A stretch of DNA of 17,096 nt, taken from positions 1 through 17,096 of the forward strand of contig CAZPEV010000057.1 of the NCBI GenBank assembly GCA_964585635.1, read 5' to 3'. This stretch comes from CAZPEV01 sp964585635. Its GTDB lineage: Bacteria > Zixibacteria > MSB-5A5 > GN15 > JAAZOE01. The position numbers and the translations under genes are program-made. This document shows, in pieces, positions 5,609-14,013 of this stretch. The stretch's first letter is position 1; each line of letters starts with the position of its first letter. The notes beneath the pieces were generated by a model, which had not been told where the DNA came from, made no database searches, and was given only the letters and a program-made list of their open reading frames with translations.

Positions 5609-8218
5609 TTACATCTTCCCGACCGTCGCCAGCACATAATTGGCGGTGTCGAAATATTTGGCGGCCGCCGCCTTCACCCGCTCGGCCGTCACCGCCCGCA
5701 TCCGCGGAAGGAATTTCTCGTCGTAGTCGTACCCCACCCCCAGGTACTCGCCGATGCCCATATAATAGGCCTGGTTGATCCGTGACAGCCGCCGCGTCAG
5801 CGACGTCCCCCAAATGCTGTTCTTGGCCGTTTCCAGCTCGTCGTCGGTCGGTCCCTCGGCTTTGAGCTTTTCGATCTCGGCCAGGATACCGTCGCGCGCC
5901 CGCTCATAGTTGGCCGCGCCGGTCCCCATGGTGCAAACATACCAGCCGAAGTCGCGGTCAAACGACACTCCCGCACCCACCGAATAGGCCAACCCCTGCT
6001 TCTCGCGCAGGTTCAGTTGCAGCCGGCTTGACAGAACCTCCGCCGCCAGTTGGATCGCGGCCGTGTTTGAATCGGACACTCCGGGAAGATAGCTGCCGAG
6101 GAAAATATAGACTTGCTCCTTCTCCATCGGCAGATGGGCCGCCTTCACTCCCACCGGGACCGGGCCGGCCAACGCTACCGCCGGCGGCAGCGCAACCTTG
6201 GCCATGCCGCCGAAGGCATTCTCGACCATCGCCATCATACTATCGGCGTTTCGATTGGTGCCGACCGTAATAATCATGTTGCCGGGGGAGTAGAATTTCT
6301 TGTGGTAATCCACCAGGTCGGCCCGCGTGATCGTCCCGATGGTCCGCGGTGAGCCGTCGATTGTCTTGGCGTACGCCTGCCCCTCAAACAGGGTGGCGTA
6401 AAACAGGTCGCGGCAGGCATCCAAGGTCGAGCCGGAATTCCGTCCCAGCACCCCCATCAAGGTCCCGCGCACCTCTTCCATCGACGCCGAATCAAAGGCC
6501 GGGCGACGGATCATGTCGGCGAACAGCGCCAGACCCTCCTGCGTGAAGTCGTCGATCGTCTCAAATTTCATAAAGGAGAACTGGCGGGTGGTGTAGAAAT
6601 CATCGTATGGGATCCAGGGGTTGTCAAACAGCGTCACCTGCGCCCCGATCGAGGCCAGCTTTTTCTCCAGTTCGGCGGCGTCCAACGAGGTCGTCCCCTT
6701 CCGGATCATCCGGTTGACAAAATCGGTGATACCGGTCTGGCCGGGCGGCTCCGAAGCCGACCGATTTTTCCCGATCACGTTCAGCGCAAACACGCGGCTG
6801 TCCGGATTCGACTTGACCACCACCGTCAACCCGTTCGGCAGCACCGCCCGCCGAAAGGTCGTGTAGCTTTTTTCCTTCTGCTCCTGATCCGCCGCCTTCA
6901 GCGGATAGAACACCGTGGCCACATACTTGAGGTCCTTCAGCCAGCGGTCGGTGGCGCGCAGCATGATGGTGGGATTGACCATGGCGATGGCGTCCTGGTA
7001 CGCTTCCATGAAATCCCAACCGGTGGTCACCATGAGCGGCGCCACCGTGAAACCATAGTAATGCAATTTTTCCTGCATATAGATCTCGTTCGCCTTCTTG
7101 GAGACCTTGATGCCCTCCAGAATCTCGGCCGAGGGTTCATAGGCGGCGAAGTTGGTCAGCATCGTGTCGATGTCGGCGATGATGCGGTCGGCTTTCTTTT
7201 CATCGCCGACAACCACCTGGATAATCAGCCGCGAAAACTCCTCGGCCGTCTCCAGCTCCGCCGAGTACGACTGATACAGCGGCTTTCCCTTGTCATCGAC
7301 CAGCACCTTCGCCAAGGGCGAGATTTCGTCGGATGAAAGGTACGCCGCCAAAAGATCAAAGGAGAAATAGTCCGGGTCGGTGTAGTGCGGGGCGTCGATC
7401 CCGATCGTGATATAGGTGTTCTTGGTCGCGCCGGCCTTGCGATAAACCTTTTTCCCGACCGGGGGAAAGTAACTGACCACCGGCGGCGAGGGCAACTCCA
7501 CCCCCGGCACGATTCCGAAGTTCGAGCGATAGAGCTCGATCATGTCGGCCGTGGCAAAGTCGCCGATGACCAGCCCGATCATGTTGTTGGGCGCGTAATA
7601 TTGCTTCCAATATTCAATTACTTTGTCACGGGGGATGGATGCGATGATATTCTTGTACCCCAGCACCGGCCGTTCGTACGGCGTCTTGGCCATCGACCGG
7701 GCGCTGAAGAAATCATCATTCAGGCTCGTCTCGGTGTCGTTCTCCTTCTGAATCTCCTCCAGGACAATCTTGCGCTCTTTGGGCATTTCGTCTTCGGGGA
7801 AGATGGAATTGAACAACTGGTCGGCCTGGACCTCCAGGCCGTACCCGATATATTCCTTGGGCATGAGCACCAGGTAGGCCGTCAGGTCCTTGCGGGTGAA
7901 GGCGTTGACATACCCGCCATGGCTCTTGATCCCCTCCGACAGCTCTTCCCGGCTGCGATTCTTGGTGCCGTCGAACAGAAGGTGCTCCAGAAGATGGGTG
8001 ACGCCATTGTTGTAATTGGTTTCATACTTGGCTCCCGCCCGGACGAAGACGATGGAGGTGATCATAGGCGAGCTGTGGTTCTCCTTGAAGATCACTTCCA
8101 TGCCGTTTTCGAATTTCACCCTGGTGGCGCCGGCGGCCGTCAGGCCGGAGACCATTAGCGACAGCCCGAAGGCGGCCACCACAAGGGACAACCGATATGA
8201 AGACTGCAAGACCCGCAT
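5609..8218 (-). CDS. Exported M16-family zinc peptidase with two M16 halves in one chain
   Basis: 869 residues from the ATG at 8218, preceded by AGGAG at 8-nt spacing and giving a signal peptide (residues 1 to ~30, ending GLTAAGA). The in-frame start at 8266 lacks this logic. The N-terminal half carries the inverted zinc motif HLLEH (His75, Glu78, His79) and the downstream glutamate in VLEEI (~155), as in M16 peptidases. The second half begins near FRRAVLPNGL and has, at the equivalent site, TDFVNR in place of the zinc motif. It retains the LREKQGLAYSVG segment with the Arg-Tyr pair of non-catalytic M16 domains. The layout is like PqqL-type or fused M16 proteins: an active N-half and a structural C-half enclosing a chamber for peptides, probably in the periplasm. 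It has its own promoter and faces secD divergently. Confidence 0.92.
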   Translation of the reverse strand: MRVLQSSYRLSLVVAAFGLSLMVSGLTAAGATRVKFENGMEVIFKENHSSPMITSIVFVRAGAKYETNYNNGVTHLLEHLLFDGTKNRSREELSEGIKSHGGYVNAFTRKDLTAYLVLMPKEYIGYGLEVQADQLFNSIFPEDEMPKERKIVLEEIQKENDTETSLNDDFFSARSMAKTPYERPVLGYKNIIASIPRDKVIEYWKQYYAPNNMIGLVIGDFATADMIELYRSNFGIVPGVELPSPPVVSYFPPVGKKVYRKAGATKNTYITIGIDAPHYTDPDYFSFDLLAAYLSSDEISPLAKVLVDDKGKPLYQSYSAELETAEEFSRLIIQVVVGDEKKADRIIADIDTMLTNFAAYEPSAEILEGIKVSKKANEIYMQEKLHYYGFTVAPLMVTTGWDFMEAYQDAIAMVNPTIMLRATDRWLKDLKYVATVFYPLKAADQEQKEKSYTTFRRAVLPNGLTVVVKSNPDSRVFALNVIGKNRSASEPPGQTGITDFVNRMIRKGTTSLDAAELEKKLASIGAQVTLFDNPWIPYDDFYTTRQFSFMKFETIDDFTQEGLALFADMIRRPAFDSASMEEVRGTLMGVLGRNSGSTLDACRDLFYATLFEGQAYAKTIDGSPRTIGTITRADLVDYHKKFYSPGNMIITVGTNRNADSMMAMVENAFGGMAKVALPPAVALAGPVPVGVKAAHLPMEKEQVYIFLGSYLPGVSDSNTAAIQLAAEVLSSRLQLNLREKQGLAYSVGAGVSFDRDFGWYVCTMGTGAANYERARDGILAEIEKLKAEGPTDDELETAKNSIWGTSLTRRLSRINQAYYMGIGEYLGVGYDYDEKFLPRMRAVTAERVKAAAAKYFDTANYVLATVGKM

Positions 8219-8281
8219 TGTCGAGGCTCCTGGTTTGGGACTACCGATATTCCCGTCTAAGTCCAACCTTAAAAAGTACTT

Positions 8282-8310
8282 AAGCTATCGGCCTGAGCGA
8301 TAAAAGTCAA
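8282..8310 (-). promoter_or_regulatory. Promoter for the M16 peptidase gene
   Basis: Minus strand TTGACT (plus 8305-8310), 17 bp, then TAGCTT (8282-8287). It lies about 65 bp upstream of the chosen start. The -35 is strong and the -10 only fair. Confidence 0.5.
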
Positions 8311-8330
8311 GTCTTCTCTTGATAAATTGA

Positions 8331-8358
8331 TTGACATACCGGCCTTGTTTGGTATATT
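8331..8358 (+). promoter_or_regulatory. Promoter for secD-secF
   Basis: TTGACA (8331-8336), 16 bp, TATATT (8353-8358), about 53 bp before the secD start. Both boxes are close to sigma-70 consensus. Confidence 0.7.
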
Positions 8359-8411
8359 GGATGTCTGTTATGCCGTTACCTGAACACTTGTGAAAAGGAA
8401 GTAGGCGAAAC

Positions 8412-10088
8412 ATGAGCAGAGCGCAGACGTGGCGAATAACAGTAACCCTGTTGATGGTTCTCGCCGCCCTCTACTACTCCTGGCCGACCATACGCTTCTG
8501 GACGAAGGCGCAGGCGGATAGAGACCGGTTGGGCCGTGATAACCCGGCCCAGCTCTTTAAGATGAAACAGGAGGCTATCCGTCTGGGGCGGGACCTGCAA
8601 GGCGGCATGTATGTCGTCCTGCGGGTTCAAATGGAGCAATTGGATGAAAAGGCCCGGACAGATGCCGTCGACCGCGCCCTCCAGATCATCCGCAACCGTA
8701 TCGACCAGTTCGGAGTCACCGAACCGATCATTCAGAAACAGGGAAACGACCGGATCGTGGTCGAGCTTCCCGGGTTCACCGACACCGACCGGGCGCAAAA
8801 ATTGATCGGTGAAACGGCGCAACTGCAGTTCAAGCTTCTGGAAACGATGGAAAACGCCACCCTGCTGCTCGGCAAGATCGACAAGGCGATGAGCGAGGCC
8901 GGAATGTCAGTGGAGGCCGTGACCCCGAAGACGGGCGATAAACAACCGGCCAAGGATACCACCCAGTCCGACGTCATGGCCGATCTGCTGGGTCAAAAAA
9001 CCGACTCCCTCAAGGATACCACGGCGCAAACCGAGGAAGAAAAGGAAACGCCGTTCTCGGTCTATTTGGAGCAATCTCCCGGCCAATCCGGACCGGCTTG
9101 GTTTGTCGAAAACGAATACGTGGCCAACATCAAGGCTATTTTCGAGCAGCCGCAGATCAAGCAGTTGATTCCCAACGACGTCGAGTTTGCCTGGGGCACA
9201 CGGGCGGAGCTTAATAAGGGGCGGTCGATGACGCCGCTGTATCTGCTCAAGAGCCGGGTGCAAATGTCGGGTGAATATCTGACCGACGCCGACCCCCAGA
9301 TGGATCAATTCGGCAAGCCGGACGTCAATTTCCAACTGACCCGCGAGGGGGGCCGGATATTCTCCCGCGTCACCGGCCCGAACATCGGCAAGCCGCTGGC
9401 CATCGTGCTTGACGGCCGGGTGGAATCGGCGCCGAATATTCAAGACCGGATTCGCGACCGGGGTCGGATCACCATGGGCTCCGGCGCCACGTTCGAGGAA
9501 GCTCGCGACCTGTCGATCGTCCTCAAGGCTGGCGCGCTGCCCGCGCCCGTGGAAATCATTGAAACCAGCGTCATCGGCCCCTCGATGGGCAATGACTCCA
9601 TCACCAAAGGCCTGACCTCGTCGTTTGTGGCCCTCTTTTTGGTCTTGGTCTTTATCGGGATTTACTACCGGCTCTCCGGCGCCATCGCCGACGTCGCCCT
9701 TATCTTCAACCTCTTCTTCCTGCTGGCCGCGATGGCCGGCCTGCGGGCCACGCTGACCATGCCCGGCATCGCCGGCATCATCCTGACGATGGGTATTTCG
9801 GTCGACTCCAACGTGCTGATCTTCGAGCGTATCCGGGAGGAAATGCTGACCGGCAAGACCATCCGGGCCTCGATCGACGCCGGATACGACCGGGCTCTTT
9901 TGACCATTATCGACAGCCATGTGACGACGCTGATCACCGCCGCGATCCTGTTTATCTTCGGATCGGGGCCGGTCAAGGGATTCGCCGTATCCCTCTTTCT
10001 GGGGGTGCTGATCTCGCTGTACACGGCGCTGATCATAACCAAGGCGATCTTTGACTTCCGCAAAGGATACAAGTCCCTATCCATTTAG
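8412..10088 (+). CDS. secD: Protein translocase subunit SecD
   Basis: 558 residues; ATG preceded by AAGGAAG. SecD and SecF form an inner-membrane complex that uses the proton motive force to complete export through SecYEG. Visible marks: first membrane segment at ~9-27; the conserved DLQGG motif at 61-65 (LGRDLQGG rather than the usual LGLDLQGG); RIDQFGVTEPIIQ at ~96-108; the GSGATFEEARDLSIVLKAG segment at ~357-374; five membrane segments from ~403; and the GISVDSNVLIFERIREE motif at 461-477. Residues ~170-212 are a low-complexity, Thr/Lys/Asp/Glu-rich insertion in the periplasmic region, probably a flexible linker. It is followed 20 bp later by secF in the same operon. Export load from the neighbouring secreted proteins fits the context but does not show a specific link. 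Confidence 0.97.
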   Translation: MSRAQTWRITVTLLMVLAALYYSWPTIRFWTKAQADRDRLGRDNPAQLFKMKQEAIRLGRDLQGGMYVVLRVQMEQLDEKARTDAVDRALQIIRNRIDQFGVTEPIIQKQGNDRIVVELPGFTDTDRAQKLIGETAQLQFKLLETMENATLLLGKIDKAMSEAGMSVEAVTPKTGDKQPAKDTTQSDVMADLLGQKTDSLKDTTAQTEEEKETPFSVYLEQSPGQSGPAWFVENEYVANIKAIFEQPQIKQLIPNDVEFAWGTRAELNKGRSMTPLYLLKSRVQMSGEYLTDADPQMDQFGKPDVNFQLTREGGRIFSRVTGPNIGKPLAIVLDGRVESAPNIQDRIRDRGRITMGSGATFEEARDLSIVLKAGALPAPVEIIETSVIGPSMGNDSITKGLTSSFVALFLVLVFIGIYYRLSGAIADVALIFNLFFLLAAMAGLRATLTMPGIAGIILTMGISVDSNVLIFERIREEMLTGKTIRASIDAGYDRALLTIIDSHVTTLITAAILFIFGSGPVKGFAVSLFLGVLISLYTALIITKAIFDFRKGYKSLSI

Positions 10089-10108
10089 GGCTGAGGAGAT
10101 GACGGACA

Positions 10109-11044
10109 ATGTATAGATTATTGCGTAAGACGAATATCAATTTCATCGGGGGGCGCAAGTACGCCTTCGGCTTGTCGACTGTCTTGGTGCTCCTCGGCCT
10201 GGTCGCCTTTGTCAGCATCATGATGGGCAAGGCCAACCTCGGTATGGATTTCACCGGCGGGGCGATGATCCAGGGGAACTTTGAAAAACCGATTGACATC
10301 TCCGCCCTCCGCGCCGCCCTCAACGGCGGCGGCTTCCCCGACGCCTCGATTCAGGAGCTCCAGACCAAGGGGGTTCAAAATTCGTTCCTCATCCGCGTGA
10401 AAGCCGAGGGTGACAATCCCACCACGGGCACGACCGAAACGATCAAGAAGCTGCTCGGCCTGGTTGCGGCTTCCTTCCCCGCCAACGCCTTTCACAAGGA
10501 TTCCGAGCACGCCATCGGCCCGGCCGTCGGCGAAACCCTTCGCCGCCAGGCGAATCTGGCCGTCTTCCTGGCGATGCTGGGGATCTTGATCTACATCTGG
10601 TTCCGCTTCGATTTCCGCTTCGGCGTCGCGGCCACCATCGCCACCTTCCATGACGTTCTGGCCGTGCTGGGCATCTTCTGGATTTTCAATATGGAAATCG
10701 ACTTGTTGGTGATCACCGCCTTGCTGACCCTGGCGGGCTACTCGCTGACCGACACGGTCGTCGTTTTCGACCGGATTCGAGAAAATCTGAGGCTGTTCCG
10801 CAAGAAAGGGGATTTCGTCGCCAGCATCAACATCAGCATCAACGAGGTGCTGTCGCGGACGCTCATCACCTCGCTGACGGTGCTTCTGGTGGTTCTCACC
10901 CTGCTGTTCTTCGGCGGCCCGGTGCTGTTCAGCTTTGCCCTGGCGCTCTCCATCGGCGTGGTTATCGGGACCTACAGCTCCGTCTTTGTGGCCAGCCCGA
11001 TTGTCGTGGAATGGGAAGCGCGCAGCCCCAAGCGATTCAAATAA
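10109..11044 (+). CDS. secF: Protein translocase subunit SecF
   Basis: 311 residues, ATG preceded by GAGGAG, 20 bp after secD and certainly cotranscribed. The first membrane segment spans ~18-39, followed by the conserved GMDFTGGAMIQ at 45-55. Typical SecF features follow: HAIGPAVGETLRRQA, then membrane helices, the GYSLTDTVVVFDRIREN motif and further hydrophobic segments to the C-terminus. Length is usual for the family. Partner of SecD in proton-driven late-stage protein export. The operon ends at the terminator just downstream. Confidence 0.97.
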   Translation: MYRLLRKTNINFIGGRKYAFGLSTVLVLLGLVAFVSIMMGKANLGMDFTGGAMIQGNFEKPIDISALRAALNGGGFPDASIQELQTKGVQNSFLIRVKAEGDNPTTGTTETIKKLLGLVAASFPANAFHKDSEHAIGPAVGETLRRQANLAVFLAMLGILIYIWFRFDFRFGVAATIATFHDVLAVLGIFWIFNMEIDLLVITALLTLAGYSLTDTVVVFDRIRENLRLFRKKGDFVASINISINEVLSRTLITSLTVLLVVLTLLFFGGPVLFSFALALSIGVVIGTYSSVFVASPIVVEWEARSPKRFK

Positions 11045-11061
11045 GATTGCCCTGCGACCAC

Positions 11062-11091
11062 AAAAAACCCGCCATCGGGCGGGTTTTTTTT
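11062..11091. terminator. Bidirectional intrinsic terminator between secF and the dCMP deaminase gene
   Basis: CCCGCC-ATCG-GGCGGG with six A residues on the left and eight T residues on the right. It works in both directions: it closes the secDF operon on the plus strand and, 16 bp beyond its stop codon, the convergent deaminase gene on the minus strand. Confidence 0.92.
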
Positions 11092-11106
11092 GTGCCTGTG
11101 CCATTG

Positions 11107-11628
11107 CTACAGAAAACGGCTGAAATCGATGGTGACCGTCCGGCTCGGGATCGGCATCTGAACCATCTCCACTCCGGCCAGCCGAAACATCCGTCGGGCC
11201 GCGACAAATTTCTCATCGTCGGGGTACTTGTCATTGATATAGACGACCCGGCGGATGCCCGCTTGAATAATCATCTTGGCGCACTCATTGCACGGAAACA
11301 GGTTGATATACATGCGGCAGTTGCTCATGCGGCCGAAATCACTGTTGAGGATGGCGTTCATCTCGGCGTGGCAGACGTAGGGATACTTGGTATTCAAATA
11401 CTCCCCGTGTCGCCCCCACGGCAATTCCTCATCGGAGCAGCCGGCCGGGAAGCCGTTGTACCCGATGCCGACGATCCGGTTCCCCTCGTTGACGATACAG
11501 GCGCCGACCTGGGTGTTGGGATCCTTGCTGCGCAGCGACGATAACACCGCCACCGACATGAAATACTCGTCCCAGCTAAGATAATCGTTCCGCTTGACTG
11601 TCTTTTCTTCCGCGACCATACGCTCCAT
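11107..11628 (-). CDS. dCMP deaminase (ComEB-like cytidine/deoxycytidylate deaminase family)
   Basis: 173 residues from the ATG at 11628. It deaminates dCMP to dUMP, feeding thymidylate synthesis in the cytoplasm. The zinc site is clear: HAE (His87, Glu89 as proton shuttle) in CHAEMNAILN and PCNEC (Cys113, Cys116). The family's N-terminal SWDEYFMSVA and NTQVGACIV stretches are also present, and length fits. The upstream in-frame GTG at 11640 is unlikely because its own codons are the GAGGAGG ribosome binding site. The chosen ATG is only 3 nt from that site, so the next ATG at 11619 is a possible alternative start. A strong promoter lies upstream and the gene appears monocistronic. Confidence 0.92.
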   Translation of the reverse strand: MERMVAEEKTVKRNDYLSWDEYFMSVAVLSSLRSKDPNTQVGACIVNEGNRIVGIGYNGFPAGCSDEELPWGRHGEYLNTKYPYVCHAEMNAILNSDFGRMSNCRMYINLFPCNECAKMIIQAGIRRVVYINDKYPDDEKFVAARRMFRLAGVEMVQMPIPSRTVTIDFSRFL

Positions 11629-11666
11629 AAGCCTCCTCACGCGCTGACGGTGTTGTCCCTGGCCAT

Positions 11667-11695
11667 AGTATAACGCTGCCGGCGGCGCCTGTCAA
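11667..11695 (-). promoter_or_regulatory. Promoter for the dCMP deaminase gene
   Basis: Minus strand TTGACA (plus 11690-11695), exactly 17 bp, TATACT (11667-11672); nearly consensus sigma-70. It starts transcription about 30 nt before the ribosome binding site. Confidence 0.8.
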
Positions 11696-11796
11696 CCCCG
11701 GCGACGACCTCCGCCGGATGCGAATTTGCTTGCCAGACCGGCCGCCGCCGTCGTATGTTCGGCAGGTTTGACACCCGGAAGGATACGCTGACGGAC

Positions 11797-12210
11797 ATGA
11801 ATATCTTATTTATCTGCTCCGGCAATTCGGTACGGTCACAGATCGCCGAAGGCTGGGCCAGGCACCTGGCCGCCGATGGCTTGGGCGTCACCTCGGCCGG
11901 CCTCCGGGCACTCGGGGTTCATCCCCGGGCCGTCGCCACGATGCGGCAGGCCGGCGTCGATATCTCCGGTCACGGCAGCCGCACGATTGATGACGCCCTG
12001 CTGCACTGGGCCGATCATATCGTCACCCTGTGCGACTCCGTCAAGCCCTTTGCCGTCGTCTTTCCTCCAACGGCCGCCCATCATCACTGGTCAATCCCCG
12101 ACCCGGACAAACCCCGTCAGGGGGAAAGTGCCGAGGAGGCCTACGACCGGGTCCGCGATCAGATTCGAATGCTGGTGGAACAGCTTCTCCAAGAACTTCA
12201 GAGGCGTTGA
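11797..12210 (+). CDS. Low-molecular-weight phosphatase / arsenate reductase-like protein
   Basis: 137 residues from the internal ATG at 11797, where the fold begins directly with MNILFICSGNSVRSQ. The in-frame ATG at 11755 would add 14 residues without family likeness, and a GGAAGGA lies somewhat far upstream of 11797. The P-loop CSGNSVRS (Cys7, Arg13) is the CX5R(S/T) phosphate/arsenate loop, and WSIPDPD at ~98-104 supplies the general-acid Asp. The layout (SQIAEGWARH, VTLCD, HHHWSIPDPD) is closer to ArsC than to tyrosine phosphatases. However, the second P-loop cysteine of thioredoxin-coupled ArsC is Val12, and only one of the distal cysteine pair (Cys79) is seen. It could therefore use another thiol or act as a phosphatase. 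No ars regulator or efflux gene is nearby. Confidence 0.82.
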   Translation: MNILFICSGNSVRSQIAEGWARHLAADGLGVTSAGLRALGVHPRAVATMRQAGVDISGHGSRTIDDALLHWADHIVTLCDSVKPFAVVFPPTAAHHHWSIPDPDKPRQGESAEEAYDRVRDQIRMLVEQLLQELQRR

Positions 12211-12325
12211 CCCTGATTGTCGACACGGCGGCCCTGTATCAGCGATGACGCGGTGATCCCGTCTGTCGATGGCCTTGACCGGGAATGAAGGGTAATCGCC
12301 GCGCGGATAACGGCGTTGGCTGGCC

Positions 12326-12850
12326 TTACTGACTGTCTTTTCCGCTTTTCTGCTGTTCCTGCGCCTGTTTTTCGCGCACCGCTTCCCAGTAAATGCGGAT
12401 CTCTTCCTCGACCTCCTTTTGCTTTTCCAGGGTCGAGCCCGACGGCTTGATCCAGGTGCTGTCCTGCTTGTACCAGCGCAATTTGAGCGGTTTGATCGAC
12501 AGCGAGCTGTCCGCGTGAACGTATTCCATCTGCAAGTATAAATAAGCGGTATCTTTCCAGACATTCACCGAATCAATTTGCAGGGCATTCAGGGTATCCG
12601 ATTTATAGGCGGCAATGCGCGGCATACTCAGGAATTCCTGCAAATCCATTTGATCTCTCACGTAGGGAAATTCATTTTCATAAATCACCGTGCGATCATT
12701 CACCTTGAGCCGGGTGAACAGGTCGATACAGCGGTCGGTGATCGCCGCCCGATCAGGATCCAGCACCGCTTGTTTCTCGCACCCGGAAAGGACACTCAGA
12801 ATCAGAGCCAGGACAATCAACCCCACCGACAGCCGCAGATTACCTTCCAT
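12326..12850 (-). CDS. Small putative lipoprotein
   Basis: 174 residues. The N-terminus has a hydrophobic segment and a lipobox LSGC with Cys24, so it should be lipid-anchored after cleavage by signal peptidase II. The mature part is mainly beta/alpha, with IDLFTRLKVNDRTVIY, then DSVNVWKDTAYLYLQMEYV and LRWYKQDSTWIKP, a pattern like small envelope proteins with an SnoaL/DUF4878-like fold. The last ~35 residues are a charged Glu/Lys/Gln-rich helix. I cannot name the family. It stands alone, convergent with the ArsC-like gene. An AGG shortly before the ATG is a modest ribosome binding site. Confidence 0.75.
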   Translation of the reverse strand: MEGNLRLSVGLIVLALILSVLSGCEKQAVLDPDRAAITDRCIDLFTRLKVNDRTVIYENEFPYVRDQMDLQEFLSMPRIAAYKSDTLNALQIDSVNVWKDTAYLYLQMEYVHADSSLSIKPLKLRWYKQDSTWIKPSGSTLEKQKEVEEEIRIYWEAVREKQAQEQQKSGKDSQ

Positions 12851-13110
12851 AATACCTTTTATACACCTTTCTCAACCGTTTGTATCCCTTTTCCCGCCAT
12901 GACTCGGCCGCGGACCGCCCAGGCCGCCGCCCGGCCTGATTATCGGCCGAATGACCGCCTTGCTCCAGGTCCGACATGGCTCCCCTCGGCCAGCGCCGGT
13001 CGCGCCCCTGGAGATGGCCTTGGCCGTCAAGGTGCGCTTTTTTCAGGCTCGGGTCAACCACCAAATGGCTGCCGCGCCCCCCTTCCGGCAGAAAGATAAT
13101 CCCTGGTCAG
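12851..13110. other. Spacer between the lipoprotein and MBL-fold genes
   Basis: GC-rich spacer of about 260 bp. I see no convincing promoter, terminator or coding frame; the short frames here lack ribosome binding sites and protein-like composition. Confidence 0.4.
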
Positions 13111-13947
13111 TCACGCCACCGGCCTGATGATCGTCCTTCCCCCCTCTTCGACCGCTCGGCCGAGGGGGATGTCAACGTCATGGTCGAACGCGATAATAAT
13201 CTCACCCGCCAACGCCCGTCTCACCAGCGACCGCTTGACCTTCATGGTGTCGAGCGGGAACAGGTCGACCGAAGCGACATAGGGTACCTTGAAGTGGTGC
13301 GACGAGGGGATAATGTCGGCATAATAGACGACCGTCTTGTCCCCCGACCTGAACTCCACCCCCTGATGACCGGCGGTATGCCCGCCGGTCTTGACCAGCC
13401 TGACTCCCGGCCGAAGCTCGACGTCGCCGTCCACCAGATCGAGCTGACCGGCCTGCTCCAGGACCTTGAGCCGGTCGACGATATAAACGGCCGCCGTCCG
13501 TTCGTTCGGATTCATGGCATCCTGCCATTCCTGCCGCTGGACGACATAGCGGGCCTTCCTGAAGCGGGGCACGATCCGGCCGCCCGCCTCGACGACCGCG
13601 CCGCCGGCATGATCGGTATGCAGGTGAGTCAGGATGACACAATCGATATCGTCCGTCGAAAAGCCGATCTGCTTCAACCCGGTTTCGATGCGCGAAGGCC
13701 CGGCCACGGCATAGATCGCCTTCTCGCGCTCGGACAGCACCGTCCCCAACCCGGTGTCGCAGAGAATTCGCTCGGCGCCGGTATCGACCACGAACAGGTT
13801 GGTTTGCATTGCCACCAGGTTGTCGTCGTCGGAGGCGACCATCTTCCCCCAAATCTTCTTGGGCACGACGCCGAACATCGACCCGCCGTCGAGCCTGAAG
13901 GTCTGTTCCACAAAGTAGTGGATGGCAAAGCCGCCGAATCGGTACAT
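13111..13947 (-). CDS. MBL-fold metallo-hydrolase
   Basis: 278 residues without a signal peptide, so cytoplasmic. All metal ligands of a binuclear metallo-beta-lactamase-fold hydrolase are visible: HLHTDH (His108, His110, Asp112, His113), the GGHTAGHQ segment (His190), ADIIPSS (Asp211) and FDHD (His256). The TGGHTAGHQ and YYADIIPSSHH segments resemble the lactonase/AiiA-like and general hydrolase branch; the substrate cannot be read from sequence. It follows the acyl-CoA dehydrogenase gene by 66 bp on the same strand, but a strong hairpin lies between, so it may be partly uncoupled from that operon. A thioesterase or lactonase role in acyl metabolism is possible but unproven. Confidence 0.88.
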   Translation of the reverse strand: MYRFGGFAIHYFVEQTFRLDGGSMFGVVPKKIWGKMVASDDDNLVAMQTNLFVVDTGAERILCDTGLGTVLSEREKAIYAVAGPSRIETGLKQIGFSTDDIDCVILTHLHTDHAGGAVVEAGGRIVPRFRKARYVVQRQEWQDAMNPNERTAAVYIVDRLKVLEQAGQLDLVDGDVELRPGVRLVKTGGHTAGHQGVEFRSGDKTVVYYADIIPSSHHFKVPYVASVDLFPLDTMKVKRSLVRRALAGEIIIAFDHDVDIPLGRAVEEGGRTIIRPVA

Positions 13948-13964
13948 TGGCCCTCACAACAAAC

Positions 13965-13988
13965 GAGGGACCCGGGATCGGGTCCCTC
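13965..13988 (-). terminator. Strong hairpin between the acyl-CoA dehydrogenase and MBL genes
   Basis: GAGGGACCCG and CGGGTCCCTC form a perfect 10-bp stem with a 4-base loop. On the minus strand it is followed by GTTTGTTGTG, a poor T-tract, so it may be a partial terminator or an RNA-stabilising stem at the end of the acyl-CoA operon. It ends about 17 nt before the start codon of the MBL gene. Confidence 0.55.
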
Positions 13989-14013
13989 GCAAACTTGAGC
14001 TTGAGGCCGACCC

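Noticed and set aside
8907..9920. 337-codon minus-strand frame opposite secD
   Set aside because: Low-complexity Gly/Asp/His/Gln-rich shadow of secD; no ribosome binding site or recognisable motif.
10118..11104. 328-codon minus-strand frame opposite secF
   Set aside because: Shadow of secF, crossing the bidirectional terminator; composition is not protein-like.
12211..12325. CGCCG / CGGCG inverted repeat between the convergent ArsC-like and lipoprotein genes as terminator
   Set aside because: The stem is short, the loop long, and neither side has a T-run.
12976..13998. 340-codon plus-strand frame opposite the MBL-fold gene
   Set aside because: The minus strand encodes every metal ligand of an MBL-fold enzyme; the plus frame is a shadow.
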